The notes beneath the pieces are model-generated. The model worked only from the letters and a program-made list of their open reading frames with translations. It had not been told where the DNA came from and made no database searches. Below, one piece after another: positions 34,652 through 43,771 of a stretch of DNA of 64,000 nucleotides. Source of the DNA: JBBQVS01 sp038211295 (lineage in GTDB: Bacteria > Chloroflexota > Ktedonobacteria > Ktedonobacterales > Ktedonobacteraceae); assembly GCA_038211295.1 (NCBI GenBank), contig JBBQVS010000012.1, positions 1 through 64,000 of the forward strand. Reading direction: 5' to 3'. Numbering within the stretch: the first letter of the stretch is position 1; every line of letters begins with the position of its first letter. Position numbers and translations under genes: made by a program.

Positions 34652-35323
34652 ATGAGTAGCGTCGCTATCCTGACCGACGAAGAATTAGTTGTACGTTGTA
34701 AAAAAGAACTTCCTCACGACACGAGAAGTTACGAGCAACTTGTGCAACGTCATATGAACCGCGTGTACACGATTGTGTATAGAGTGGTGAACAATAAAGA
34801 GGAGGCGGAGGATATCACGCAGGAAGTATTTGTAAAGGTGTTCAATGGCGTCAAGAAGTTCGATCAGAACGCGTCCTTTACCACATGGCTCTATCGTATA
34901 GCCACGAATAGTGCGCTTGACGCCTTCGATAAAATTAAGCGGCAGGGGAAAAACATCACGTCCGTGACGAGCCGCGTTGACGGCGAGGACGCGGTGGACG
35001 CACTTACCTTGCAGGTGTCTCCTGCGCCGGGGCCAGAGGCGAACGTGGTGCAATCCGAGTTGCGCGAATGCATTCACCGTGTGCTAAAAAATATTGACCG
35101 CGACCATCGGCGTGTCCTCCTGTTGCGCGACTTTGAGAACTTGAGTTATGACGAGATCGCCGAACTGTTACAAGCAAAGCTGAGCGCGGTGAAGATGCGT
35201 ATTCATCGTGCGCGACTGGCTTTTCAGGAAATCTTTAATCAGTTTTGTGGCGCGTCTTATCTACAACCTTCGACGGTTCCCGCGCCCACTATACCTACTA
35301 AGGGGCAGGGGAGAAAGGGATAA
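34652..35323 (+). CDS. ECF-type RNA polymerase sigma factor
   Basis: 223 residues. Region 2 is clear (YEQLVQRHMNRVYTIVYRVV, EEAEDITQEVFVKVFNGVKKFD, FTTWLYRIATNSALDAFDKIKR), then a linker, then region 4 (DRDHRRVLLLRDFENLSYDEIAELL, SAVKMRIHRARLAFQEIF). A Pro-rich tail of about 25 residues follows. It directs RNA polymerase to a specific regulon; the targets are not visible here. The gene for a putative anti-sigma partner begins 4 bases after its stop. Confidence 0.94.
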   Translation: MSSVAILTDEELVVRCKKELPHDTRSYEQLVQRHMNRVYTIVYRVVNNKEEAEDITQEVFVKVFNGVKKFDQNASFTTWLYRIATNSALDAFDKIKRQGKNITSVTSRVDGEDAVDALTLQVSPAPGPEANVVQSELRECIHRVLKNIDRDHRRVLLLRDFENLSYDEIAELLQAKLSAVKMRIHRARLAFQEIFNQFCGASYLQPSTVPAPTIPTKGQGRKG

Positions 35324-35327
35324 AACA

Positions 35328-35690
35328 ATGAATCAGGAAGAACTAACTCAACTGTTGCCTGATCTAGTGGATGGAACTCTGACCGATGCGACACGCGCCG
35401 AAGCTGAGGCAGCGTTACAGCTTTACCCGAACGCACAGCGCGACTTGGAGATCGCACGTCAGATACGTACAGTCTTTGCCACTCTGCAAGTGGACTATCC
35501 CGACCTCCGTTTACCCGCAGGGTTCGAGGCGCGGCTTCTTGCCCGTGTGCGTGAGCGTAGCGCGGGACTGGATGTACTTGATCTCTCCTGTACGACCTTT
35601 ACGGCGTGGCTGATCGAGTTCATCAACCTTATTGGCGGTCTGCTTGTGCCTGCTCCGCCTTCGCGGTCAACCCGTCCGATAGGGGCGTAA
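35328..35690 (+). CDS. Putative anti-sigma factor partner
   Basis: 120 residues from ATG 35328, preceded by a GGGGAGAAAGGG-rich site. The N-terminal half resembles the helical sigma-binding domain of anti-sigma factors (ELTQLLPDLVDGTLTDATRAEAEAAL, ALQLYPNAQRDLEIARQI). It has no HxxxCxxC zinc motif, and the only Cys is near residue 87. A moderately hydrophobic C-terminal stretch (FTAWLIEFINLIGGLLVPAP) could be a membrane anchor. Position immediately after the sigma gene is the main argument for the role. Confidence 0.7.
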   Translation: MNQEELTQLLPDLVDGTLTDATRAEAEAALQLYPNAQRDLEIARQIRTVFATLQVDYPDLRLPAGFEARLLARVRERSAGLDVLDLSCTTFTAWLIEFINLIGGLLVPAPPSRSTRPIGA

Positions 35691-35729
35691 CTAGTCCCTC
35701 CACATTGTGTAGTATAATCGAGGTTTTGT

Positions 35730-36602
35730 ATGACGTTCCAACCTGTGCTTGACTCTTTAACAAAGATACTTACCGACATCTTGAACTTTCTCCCGCACTT
35801 CGTCAACGGTCTGATTGTGCTTATTGTGGGCTACCTTGTGAGTGCGCTTATTCGCTGGATTGTGCGTCTTGTGTTGCGGAGCGTGCGCCTCGAGCAATTG
35901 GCACAGCGCGGCGGGATTACGGCGGCACTACAGGGTTTAGGTGTACGCGCTCCTATTTCTGAAATACTCGCGCAGGTTGTGTTCTTCTTTCTCATTTTGA
36001 GTTTCGCGACCTCCACTATGCAACTTATGGGACTGACTACCGTTGCTATTTTGCTACAAAACGTGCTTGCCTTTATTCCCAGGGCGATCAGTGGGGCGTT
36101 GATTGTTATTTTTGGCTCAATGCTGGCACGCTTTCTCGGCGGGACAATTACTTCGGTTGCTGAAAGTGTCAATATCACCTATGCCAGTGCGTTGGGAAAA
36201 ATCATCGAGTACGCCATTGTCGCGTTTGTGGTTGTACTTGCCATCTCCACGCTGGGCGTTGATACGACCATTCTCACGACAAGTTTAACCATTATTATCG
36301 CGTCAACGGGGCTGGCTCTCGCTCTGACGTTCGCGTTTGGCGCACGCGACTCTGCCCGTAACGTGATTGCCGGGTACTATGTGCGACAAGCCTTCCAACC
36401 CGGTCAACGCCTTACTTATGGCCCCCACACGGGTGTTGTGCGTACAACCTTCGGCACATATACCGTGCTTGAGGTTACAAGCGAGGCCGGGCAACAAAGC
36501 ACAGTTGCGCTTCCCAACGCGCTTCTCTTGCGAAGCGCGATTGTGAGTAGCGCGAATTCGTCGCCCATCGGCGAGAGCCAACCAACGAACCCGGAAACGT
36601 AA
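35730..36602 (+). CDS. MscS-like / TM-helix-repeat membrane protein
   Basis: 290 residues. Five hydrophobic segments include two copies of the conserved TM helix motif (IVLIVGYLVSALIRWIVRLVLR, IVIFGSMLARFLGGTI). The region then reads like the pore helix and upper beta domain of small mechanosensitive channels (LALALTFAFGARDSARNVIAGYYVRQAFQPGQRL, VALPNALLLRSAIVS). It is shorter than MscS-type channels at the C-terminus. Probably an osmotic-stress channel or a relative lacking full vestibule structure. It follows the sigma/anti-sigma pair; a TATAAT at 35713-35718 may give it its own promoter. Confidence 0.8.
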   Translation: MTFQPVLDSLTKILTDILNFLPHFVNGLIVLIVGYLVSALIRWIVRLVLRSVRLEQLAQRGGITAALQGLGVRAPISEILAQVVFFFLILSFATSTMQLMGLTTVAILLQNVLAFIPRAISGALIVIFGSMLARFLGGTITSVAESVNITYASALGKIIEYAIVAFVVVLAISTLGVDTTILTTSLTIIIASTGLALALTFAFGARDSARNVIAGYYVRQAFQPGQRLTYGPHTGVVRTTFGTYTVLEVTSEAGQQSTVALPNALLLRSAIVSSANSSPIGESQPTNPET

Positions 36603-36623
36603 GCAACAGACAAGGTGAGGGAG

Positions 36624-36690
36624 GGGCATGGCGTGAGCAAGCCGCGCCACTACTATACTACGCGCCTCGCCGCTTGCGCGGCTTTTCAAG
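36624..36690. repeat. Bipartite intergenic repeat copy (MscS-like / nitrilase gap)
   Basis: GGGGCATGGCGTGAGCAAGCCGCGC leads to CACTACTATACTACG (36649-36663) and a second stem GCCGC-TTGC-GCGGC. Same order of parts as the copies near 31.2 and 45.1 kb. Confidence 0.75.
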
Positions 36691-36705
36691 AAAGGGGTAT
36701 ACACG

Positions 36706-37524
36706 ATGACACATGTACGAACGGCAGTTGTGCAACTCAATTCACGCGACAAGTTCGCGGAAAATATGGCGGCGGTGGCGCAATCGTTGGATCACGCTGC
36801 CACACTTGGCGCACAATTTGTGGCGTTACCGGAGTTCTGGAGTTATCTTGGCCCCTATGAGGCGTTTGAAGAGGTCGCGCAAACGCTCTCTGGCCCTGCG
36901 ATTGCGCTGTTACAGGAGAAGGCGCGACAACACAAGATGATTGTACATGGGGGGAGTGTTGTAGAGAAGCATCCGACACTTGCAGGGAAATTTCACAATA
37001 CCTCTGTACTCATCAACCGCTATGGCGAGCTTGTCGCGCAATATCGCAAAATTCATCTGTTCGATGTAGACCTTGCCAATGGCGAAAAACATTATGAGTC
37101 GCAGCGTATTATTGCTGGTGAGCAGATTGTGACCGCCGAAATTGATGGTATCACCTTTGGACTTGCCATCTGCTATGATCTGCGCTTCCCCGAACTTTTC
37201 CGTGCGCTGGCTCTGCGAAACGCGCAGATTTTGCTTGTGCCTGCTGGTTTCACGCTGCACACAGGCAGAGACCACTGGGAAGTTCTGCTTCGTGCTCGCG
37301 CAATCGAAAACCTGTGCTATGTCGTCGCGCCAGCACAGATTGGGAGTTACGCGGCTGACAGACAGTGCTACGGACGCTCTATGGTTGTTGATCCATGGGG
37401 TTTGGTGTTGGCTCAGGCGCAAGATATGCCAACGGTGATTGTAACCGACATCGACCTCGCACAAATAGAGCGCGTTCGTACACAAATTCCGGCTTTACAG
37501 CACCGCCGCCCAGACGTATATTAG
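36706..37524 (+). CDS. Carbon-nitrogen hydrolase (nitrilase superfamily, Nit-like)
   Basis: 272 residues, one nitrilase domain. The catalytic triad is visible: Glu in VALPEFW, Lys in YRKIHLFDVD and Cys in AICYDLRFPELFR. The last block and the RARAIENLCYVVAPAQIG, GRSMVVDPWG stretches match the Nit1/Nit2 branch (omega-amidase or deaminated glutathione amidase), the likely role: clearing side products of transaminases. AAGAAAGGGG precedes the start. It ends just before a 28-bp inverted repeat shared with the convergent phospholipase gene. Confidence 0.88.
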   Translation: MTHVRTAVVQLNSRDKFAENMAAVAQSLDHAATLGAQFVALPEFWSYLGPYEAFEEVAQTLSGPAIALLQEKARQHKMIVHGGSVVEKHPTLAGKFHNTSVLINRYGELVAQYRKIHLFDVDLANGEKHYESQRIIAGEQIVTAEIDGITFGLAICYDLRFPELFRALALRNAQILLVPAGFTLHTGRDHWEVLLRARAIENLCYVVAPAQIGSYAADRQCYGRSMVVDPWGLVLAQAQDMPTVIVTDIDLAQIERVRTQIPALQHRRPDVY

Positions 37525-37531
37525 GCGCGAT

Positions 37532-37594
37532 AAGAGGTAATTGGGAAACACGGGGAGACGGCAAGTGTCTCCCCGTGTTTCCCAATTACCTCTT
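37532..37594. terminator. 28-bp perfect inverted repeat between convergent genes
   Basis: Arms 37532-37559 and 37567-37594 pair perfectly around a 7-base loop. It starts 8 bases after the nitrilase stop and ends 1 base before the phospholipase stop, so it probably terminates both transcripts. Confidence 0.75.
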
Positions 37595-37595
37595 G

Positions 37596-39281
37596 TTATG
37601 TTCTCTCTTCAATCCATCCGTGATCGCCATTGACTTCAATACCTTGCTCTTGCGCTTCAAGGTCGGAAAGATAGGGTAAGAGATGTCCGACAAGGGGTAG
37701 ACGTGCCTTGTAGCGGCGCAGATTTTCCCAGGCGCAATTGTGCATCATCCGTAGCGCGAACGCGGGGTCGCCAATCATGTCTTCCAGGCGATGTTGCACC
37801 GTTCGGGCAAGCTCTTGTTCTGCCTGTGGTTGATACTGGTGTCCAAGCAGGCGGGAGAGCGCGAAAAGTTCGTTTGCCGTCGCGAGTGCGAGATGTTCCG
37901 CTTGCAGCATGAGCCGCAAGCCGTGTGCAAGGTTTGCGTCGAGCGTCGCGACATTCATTTCTGTGTCGTCCCGCATTCCGCGATTATTCAGGTTGCCAGA
38001 GCCAACCGTTGCCCACACATCGTCAATAATCGCAACCTTCGCGTGAACATACACAGGTCGGTAATGCGTTCTATTGTCTTGAAGAACTGAGGTTGCCAGA
38101 CAAAACGCCTCAAAGCGGCCCTCTTCAACGCTTGATGGTGACTTGATACGTAGTTCCTCAACACCCGCATCGCTGAACGCTCGCCCGACATTGGGATGGT
38201 CGGGCAGAATAATTGAAACGTGTGCGCCACGTTCCAGCGCGTTGCCCAGGTCGCGCAGATTCTGCTCCATCTCCGGGCTATTTTGCCCAAGGAAAGCGAT
38301 ATCGATGCCTGTATAAGCACGTAACCACAGGTACTGGTTCTCCAGATAGGCAAAGTGCTCGATATTGCTCAGCGCGTTGGCGTAGAGTTGTGAAATACCC
38401 TGCACAATCATCGGTTTAAACTTATACGTGTGTTCTGGAATGGTGCGGGCAATCTGCACAACTGTATCCGTCTTGACTGCTGGTGGGACGGGGTGCTCAG
38501 CTATGCGGTGGCTCTCGTTCATGTGATGACGATGCACCACGTCATTCCAACGTTGCCGAAAGTTGTACTCTACATCGGCGACAGCCGGCCCTTCGATGAG
38601 CGCATGTGCGTCGTGCCAGGGATGAGGAATGGTGCCATCGGTATTTATGCGAAGTTGCGAGTTGAACGAGTGCGTTGGTGTGTCCCAACGGTCAAAGTCG
38701 CCGCTTGTCTCGATCAGGAGATCAACGCCACCAACGAAGGCGTGTGTTCCATCGACCACTGATATTTTTTGATGCAACGACTCGACAGGATGGTGGAGAA
38801 TACCAAACGAGCTATCGTCAAGAATGCAGTCCACCCCCACCGCCGTGAGTTGTTCGTAGGTCTCTTCGACATTGCATGACGCGATGATGGGCGTACCTTT
38901 CCAGACAAGTGCTTTTACCTCAACGCCCTTTCCTGTCGCGTAGCCGAGTACAGACTGCACCGTCAATTCGTTATTATGCCAGAACGCAATATCTGCATCT
39001 GTTAATTCTTCTGCCCGCAGCAGCGCGAGTAGTGCGTCTTGTTCCGCGCTTCCTGCGGGGCCGGCGTGGTGGTCGGCACCACGCACAATACGCATTGTCG
39101 CGGTAAGGCCCCAATTCGCGAGGTAGATGTAGCGTTTGGCTTTGAGGAAGTGCAGACACATCTCCAACATCGCGGTACGCCCATCCACAAGATAGGTAAC
39201 GCATGAATCGTTGTGTACTGGTGTATCTCCTGTCGCCCACCAATTCTTTGCCTTTTGCTCTGCTGATACTTGACGTTCCAC
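37596..39281 (-). CDS. Phospholipase D-like protein with two HKD motifs
   Basis: 561 residues. Both catalytic motifs are intact: HQKISVVDGTHAFVGGVDL near residue 173 and HAKVAIIDDVWATVGSGNLNNR near residue 415. Between them lie the long spacer and YLENQYLWLRAYTGIDIAFL block of the bacterial/eukaryal PLD group. No signal peptide or membrane segment is obvious, so it may work in the cytoplasm or at the inner membrane face. Substrate could be phosphatidylcholine or other phosphodiesters; cardiolipin synthase is less likely because the usual N-terminal membrane segments are absent. Confidence 0.88.
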   Translation of the reverse strand: MERQVSAEQKAKNWWATGDTPVHNDSCVTYLVDGRTAMLEMCLHFLKAKRYIYLANWGLTATMRIVRGADHHAGPAGSAEQDALLALLRAEELTDADIAFWHNNELTVQSVLGYATGKGVEVKALVWKGTPIIASCNVEETYEQLTAVGVDCILDDSSFGILHHPVESLHQKISVVDGTHAFVGGVDLLIETSGDFDRWDTPTHSFNSQLRINTDGTIPHPWHDAHALIEGPAVADVEYNFRQRWNDVVHRHHMNESHRIAEHPVPPAVKTDTVVQIARTIPEHTYKFKPMIVQGISQLYANALSNIEHFAYLENQYLWLRAYTGIDIAFLGQNSPEMEQNLRDLGNALERGAHVSIILPDHPNVGRAFSDAGVEELRIKSPSSVEEGRFEAFCLATSVLQDNRTHYRPVYVHAKVAIIDDVWATVGSGNLNNRGMRDDTEMNVATLDANLAHGLRLMLQAEHLALATANELFALSRLLGHQYQPQAEQELARTVQHRLEDMIGDPAFALRMMHNCAWENLRRYKARLPLVGHLLPYLSDLEAQEQGIEVNGDHGWIEERT

Positions 39282-39314
39282 TCTCTTTGCTCCTGCTGTC
39301 TTTTTGTCGTCTTC

Positions 39315-40715
39315 TTACTCGCTTGGAAGGGATGTTGTTTGCTGTATCATCGGGCCAATCCAGACTGTTTGAATATTCACGAACTCGCGAATACCGAACG
39401 AAGAGAGTTCGCGCCCATAGCCGCTTCGCTTCACACCACCAAACGGGAGGCGCGGGTCTGATGCGGTCATACCATTGATGAAAACGCCGCCGGACTCCAG
39501 ACGACGCGCCATCGCCCGTCCCCGCGCGATATCGCGTGTCCAGAGGTTCCCGCCTAATCCAAAGATCGAGTCATTCGCCAGTTCAACCGCGTGTTCGGCG
39601 TCGCGTGCGCTGATGACGGCGGCAATCGGGCCAAAGGTCTCTTCACGGAAGAGCGACATCTCCGTTGTAACATGTGTGACGATGGTTGGCTCAAAGAAAT
39701 AGCCTTTGCCTGCCACCGATTTACCGCCCAGGACAACTGTTGCTCCCATTTTTACTGAGTCCGCGAGCTGCTGCTTCAGCGACTCGCGCAGGTCGCCGCG
39801 TGCCATTGGCCCAACCTGTGTTGTGCGGTCAAGCGGGTTCCCCAGCGAAAGTTTCGCGGTTGCCTCGACAAACTTCTGTACAAACGTCTCCAGAACCGAC
39901 TCGACAACGATAAAGCGTTTCGCCGCGATGCAGCTTTGGCCGGTGTTTTGAAACCTGGCACGAACCGCCGTTTGCGCGGCTGCATCGATATCCGCGTCTT
40001 CCAACACAATAAACGCGTCCGAGCCGCCAAGTTCAAGTACATTCTTTTTCAGTACATGCCCGCTCGCGCTTGCTACCGCGATGCCTGCCTCTTCGCTACC
40101 CGTCAGCGTGATCGCGGCGATACGGGCATCCTCGATTAGGGGACGCGTTTCCGCACCGGGAACGAGAACGGTTCTGAAGGCCCCGTGTGGTAGTCCACAC
40201 TCTTGAAAGATGCGCTCGATTTCTAGCGCGGTTCGCGACACGTTCGACGCATGTTTGAGTACCGCTGTATTGCCCGCCATCAGCGCGGGGGCGGCGAAGC
40301 GGAAGACCTGCCAGTAGGGGAAGTTCCAGGGCATCAGCGCCAGCACAACGCCCAGTGGCTGGAACGCAACATAGCTTTCGGTGGCGTTTGCGGTGACGGG
40401 TTCATCGGCAAGAAATTTCGCAGCATTATCGGCATAGAAATCGCAATTGAACGCGCACTTCTCGACTTCGGCCTCGGCCTCGACAATTGGCTTGCCCATC
40501 TCTAGCGTCGCGATCTGTGCCAAGTGCGTCTTGTGTTCACGCAAGTAGGTGGCGACCCGATGTAACAGTGTGCTACGTTCTGCGAACGAGGTTGTGCGCC
40601 ATTGAAGAAACGCCTGTCGTGCTTCGTCGAGTGCTTGCTGTACCTGCGCCTCGCTAAATAACTCGAACGTCTCGATAACTTCTTCGGTTGCTGGATTGAC
40701 TGATTGGATACTCAT
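39315..40715 (-). CDS. NAD(P)-dependent aldehyde dehydrogenase, succinate-semialdehyde type
   Basis: 466 residues. The family landmarks are LMPWNFPYWQVFRFAAPALMAGN, LTGSEEAG, the catalytic Glu in LELGGSDAFIVL, the catalytic Cys in NTGQSCIAAKRF, and LPFGGVKRSGYGRELSSFGIREF. Length and the FIVLEDADIDAA / RARFQNTGQSC blocks best match succinate-semialdehyde dehydrogenases of the GabD/Sad group. ATG 40715 has GGAAGGG just upstream and is preferred to 40733. No GABA transaminase gene is next to it, so the aldehyde substrate is inferred. Confidence 0.87.
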   Translation of the reverse strand: MSIQSVNPATEEVIETFELFSEAQVQQALDEARQAFLQWRTTSFAERSTLLHRVATYLREHKTHLAQIATLEMGKPIVEAEAEVEKCAFNCDFYADNAAKFLADEPVTANATESYVAFQPLGVVLALMPWNFPYWQVFRFAAPALMAGNTAVLKHASNVSRTALEIERIFQECGLPHGAFRTVLVPGAETRPLIEDARIAAITLTGSEEAGIAVASASGHVLKKNVLELGGSDAFIVLEDADIDAAAQTAVRARFQNTGQSCIAAKRFIVVESVLETFVQKFVEATAKLSLGNPLDRTTQVGPMARGDLRESLKQQLADSVKMGATVVLGGKSVAGKGYFFEPTIVTHVTTEMSLFREETFGPIAAVISARDAEHAVELANDSIFGLGGNLWTRDIARGRAMARRLESGGVFINGMTASDPRLPFGGVKRSGYGRELSSFGIREFVNIQTVWIGPMIQQTTSLPSE

Positions 40716-40752
40716 AACGCCCTTCCCTGACATGCTAAAAAATATGTGCTAT

Positions 40753-40774
40753 GAGAACGCAACGCTGCGTTCTC
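40753..40774 (-). terminator. Hairpin downstream of the Pro-rich membrane protein gene
   Basis: 9-nt perfect arms GAGAACGCA/TGCGTTCTC around ACGC, lying between the stop at 40803 and the aldehyde dehydrogenase start on the same strand. It lacks a strong T-run. Confidence 0.45.
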
Positions 40775-40802
40775 GCCTGTGTAGTACTACGCACTAACTA
40801 TA

Positions 40803-41528
40803 TCACGCCGTTGCGGGGCGTCTGAGTGAGCTAATGAGTGTGCGAATAATAGACAGCAGGACACCCGCGAAAAGCAGGAGGCCGAAGAGAAGGGTGAGCG
40901 TCCAGGCGAAAAGCGTGGCATCTTTGGGCGGGAAAGAAACGGTGACAAGTATATTGTAGATAAAGGGCATGGGAAGGGCCGCAGCTATGATGCCGAGAAT
41001 GAGCAAGCTGACAAGGAGCATACGGGCCGTTTTCGCCTGTGCTGGTCGCGTTGTGGCTAGCGAACTGGAAGCTACGGATGCCTCTTCCGCGCGTTGCAGT
41101 GTCGGCTGCATCCCCCCGGAACTCTGCTGATTGAGAGGAGGTGGAGTATATTGAGTCGGTGTATGTACTGCGTACTGCTGATTGTTCTGGGGTAAAGGTG
41201 TTTCGGGTACAAATGGCATTGGAGGCGGTGGCGTCTCTGGCATAAGTGGCATTGGCGTTAGCGGATGTTGAGTTGTTGGCATATCGCTGATATCATCAAC
41301 TTTTTGCGCGACGTGCGGCACCGTGTTCAACATATCTATCGCCTCTACCTGTTGTGGTTTGGCGCGTGAAGGTAGTTTTGGTTTCGCGGGAATGGAGAAA
41401 GCCGAAACTGGCGACTCCTCCTCTAGAGCTTCCGCGGGAAGCGACTCTTGCGGCAAATCGCCTGTGGTAAGACGGATAGGCCGTAATGATTGACTGGGTA
41501 GATTGCCAGATGAACGCTTGTGGGTCAT
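40803..41528 (-). CDS. Pro-rich protein with two C-terminal membrane helices
   Basis: About 241 residues; function unknown. The first two thirds are disordered-looking, with repeated Pro/Met/Thr segments (PLTPMPLMPETPPPPMPFVPE). A pair of membrane helices follows (MLLVSLLILGIIAAALPMPF and FAWTLTLLFGLLLFAGVLLSII). Such a cytoplasmic Pro-rich tail on a hairpin anchor could dock partner proteins. ATG 41528 is preferred because AAGGGC precedes it; a TTG at 41546 is in frame. No homologue recognised. Confidence 0.7.
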   Translation of the reverse strand: MTHKRSSGNLPSQSLRPIRLTTGDLPQESLPAEALEEESPVSAFSIPAKPKLPSRAKPQQVEAIDMLNTVPHVAQKVDDISDMPTTQHPLTPMPLMPETPPPPMPFVPETPLPQNNQQYAVHTPTQYTPPPLNQQSSGGMQPTLQRAEEASVASSSLATTRPAQAKTARMLLVSLLILGIIAAALPMPFIYNILVTVSFPPKDATLFAWTLTLLFGLLLFAGVLLSIIRTLISSLRRPATA

Positions 41529-41730
41529 GCATTTGCCCTTGTTCAAAATGTATCGTTGTGACTATCAATAGCACATAGCTTTCCTAAGTATACGCGATAC
41601 TGTATAGAGGTACATATCTATCCGTACCATTAGGCTATTCGGGCCTGTTGTATGTGAGCGTAGGCGGTGTGAAAGTGTTGCTTTACTGCCACTACAAGCC
41701 GCCAATGCTCGTTAAAAAGTATTTCTGTGT

Positions 41731-42528
41731 TTACGCTAATGCTTTAATCAAAGGTAATGTCTGCTTAATGAGGTCTGCCGCGATTTCCAGCGAGAACAGA
41801 CTCGTGTTGATGAGCAGGTGATACAGGCTGGGGCGGTGTCCGTCCGCGCCATAGTAGCGGCGCAGGTAGCTATCGTGTTCATAGTCGCGCTGCTCAATGA
41901 GTCGTTCGGCCTGTGTATGGTTAAGGTGATATTGTTCCATGACGTTCTGGATGCGCGAGGCGAGCGGCGCGAAAATGTAGATGTGTAGCGTGCGTGGCAT
42001 ATTGTGGAGCAAGAATTGTGAGCCACGCCCGACAATCACGGCGTCTCCCTCGGTTGCCAGTTCCAGCACGACGCGCTGTGTTAGGCGCATATAGGCCAGT
42101 TCTCTCGATTGCGAGGGAACGGCCGGTTGATTGAAGAGTGAGCCGTAATTGGCGACAAACGGGTTGCTCATCCGAATCGCGTCGAGAATGTGGCCCGCCA
42201 TGCCTTCTGTTTGCTCATCCTGACGTGCTGCACGCTGTACATCTACGCCGAGCCGACGCGCGACCTCTTCGATAATGCTATAGTCCACATATTGTAGAGT
42301 GCTTGCTTTCGCGACCATATGCCCGATCTCCGCGCCCCCACTGCCAAATTGTCGCGCGATAGTCACAACAACCCTGCCCTCTGGCGGAATGCCTGATGGT
42401 ACTGGCTCGTTATCCCAGACCGTTTCGGGAAGGACTTGTGTTGTATTTGCTTGCGTCTTGACCTGTTCTGTTGCTTGAAAAAGATGTATCATAGAGCTAT
42501 TCCTTGCCAGAGAGAAGCGTGATGCCAT
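41731..42528 (-). CDS. Cytidylate-kinase-like family protein
   Basis: 265 residues. After a roughly 45-residue N-terminal extension comes a nucleotide-binding fold with P-loop variant VTIARQFGSGGAEIGHMVA, as in the cytidylate_kin2 family and distinct from Cmk itself. Other blocks are YVDYSIIEEVARRLGV, AVIVGRGSQFLLHNMPRTLHIYIFAPL, and an Arg-rich lid (EQYHLNHTQAERLIEQRDYEHDSYLRRYYG). The family phosphorylates or binds nucleotides, but no member of this exact type has an assigned pathway that I can name. It is transcribed divergently from the LysR gene. Confidence 0.83.
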   Translation of the reverse strand: MASRFSLARNSSMIHLFQATEQVKTQANTTQVLPETVWDNEPVPSGIPPEGRVVVTIARQFGSGGAEIGHMVAKASTLQYVDYSIIEEVARRLGVDVQRAARQDEQTEGMAGHILDAIRMSNPFVANYGSLFNQPAVPSQSRELAYMRLTQRVVLELATEGDAVIVGRGSQFLLHNMPRTLHIYIFAPLASRIQNVMEQYHLNHTQAERLIEQRDYEHDSYLRRYYGADGHRPSLYHLLINTSLFSLEIAADLIKQTLPLIKALA

Positions 42529-42756
42529 GCTCCCCTTTCTATTCTATTGTGGTCTGTACCAATGTTGCTATAGCGTTGTCTCGTCGAGAGAGCGAATATC
42601 TATAGTTAGAGAGAACGAGCGTAGAGGATTTCACCATTATATCTATTATAGCAAACGTTGGACAATAGGGGAACGGGTGTCGGCTAGCCGAATGGACTAT
42701 CCTTTGTCTTGATGTTATCGTAAATAAAAGTGATTCCACTTCGTTTGAGGGTAACT

Positions 42757-43704
42757 ATGCACAACATGAACTTGCATCAGCTCGCGACCTTCCAGGTTGT
42801 TGCGAAACATTGTAGTTATGTCCGCGCCGCTGAAGAGCTACATTTCAGTCAACCTGCTGTCTCCGCACAGATACATCAGCTTGAAGAGTCGCTTGGCGTC
42901 AAGCTGTTTGATAAGATTGGGCGTAAAACGCATCTGACGCAGGCGGGTGAGGAACTCTATTTGTATAGCCAGAAGATTTTTTCGTTGATTGATGAAACGC
43001 TGGACACAATGAGTTCACTGGCAAGCCCGCATTCCGGGCGGTTGAGCGTGGGTGCCGATACAACGGTTGGAACCTATGTTATTCCTAACATCCTAGGCAA
43101 GTTTCGGCAGGTGTATCCCAAAGTTGAGATCACGCTTGAGGTCGTCAACCCGACGCCTTTGCTGGAGGAGTTACGCAATAACCGCATCGACATGGCGATT
43201 ATGAGCCGCATTCCTGACGAAGACCCCGTTTTCGCTGCCCCCTTTGCTCACAACGAACTGGTCTTGATTGCGCACCCCACGCATCGGCTCGCGGGAATCA
43301 CGGTGCCGTTCTCGGAACTGGCACGCGAGCATTTTCTGATGCGCGAGCGGGGGTCTGGCACGCGCTCGGCTCTGGAAGGGGCGTTCCGCGATGCTGGCTT
43401 CCAACTACAGGTCAGTATGCAGGTTGGAAACAATAGCGCGATCAAACAAAGCGTGGCGGCGGGCCTGGGCATCGCGTTGATCTCGCGGGTCGCTATCGAT
43501 ATGGAGCTGGAAACGAACCGTCTGGTTGTGCTTGATGTTGAAGGGTTCCCTCTGATGCGGAAATGGTTGCTGGTTCATTTGAAAGACAAAAATCTTTCCG
43601 CTACCGCCCGTGCCTTCAAATCATTTATTCTCCAGCATACTGAAACTTCTTCGCGTACCGAGCGTACTTTCCGCAAAAAAGAGCAAGAAAATGGTTCTTT
43701 GTAA
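42757..43704 (+). CDS. LysR-family transcriptional regulator
   Basis: About 315 residues. The HTH is typical (LHQLATFQVVAKHCSYVRAAEELHFSQPAVSAQIHQLEESLG), and the effector domain has GRLSVGADTTVGTYVIPNIL and VAAGLGIALISRVAID, close to the CysL/CbbR branch. ATG 42757 has GAGGG upstream. Divergent from the cytidylate-kinase-like gene with a gap of about 230 bases in which I see no strict T-N11-A palindrome; LysR proteins often control the divergent gene, so that gene is the first candidate target. Confidence 0.9.
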   Translation: MHNMNLHQLATFQVVAKHCSYVRAAEELHFSQPAVSAQIHQLEESLGVKLFDKIGRKTHLTQAGEELYLYSQKIFSLIDETLDTMSSLASPHSGRLSVGADTTVGTYVIPNILGKFRQVYPKVEITLEVVNPTPLLEELRNNRIDMAIMSRIPDEDPVFAAPFAHNELVLIAHPTHRLAGITVPFSELAREHFLMRERGSGTRSALEGAFRDAGFQLQVSMQVGNNSAIKQSVAAGLGIALISRVAIDMELETNRLVVLDVEGFPLMRKWLLVHLKDKNLSATARAFKSFILQHTETSSRTERTFRKKEQENGSL

Positions 43705-43771
43705 TGGTTCTGTATACTGAAGGTGTTATCAAAGAACATAGCCCCTATAGAGGCTTTTCAGGGAGGCGTTC

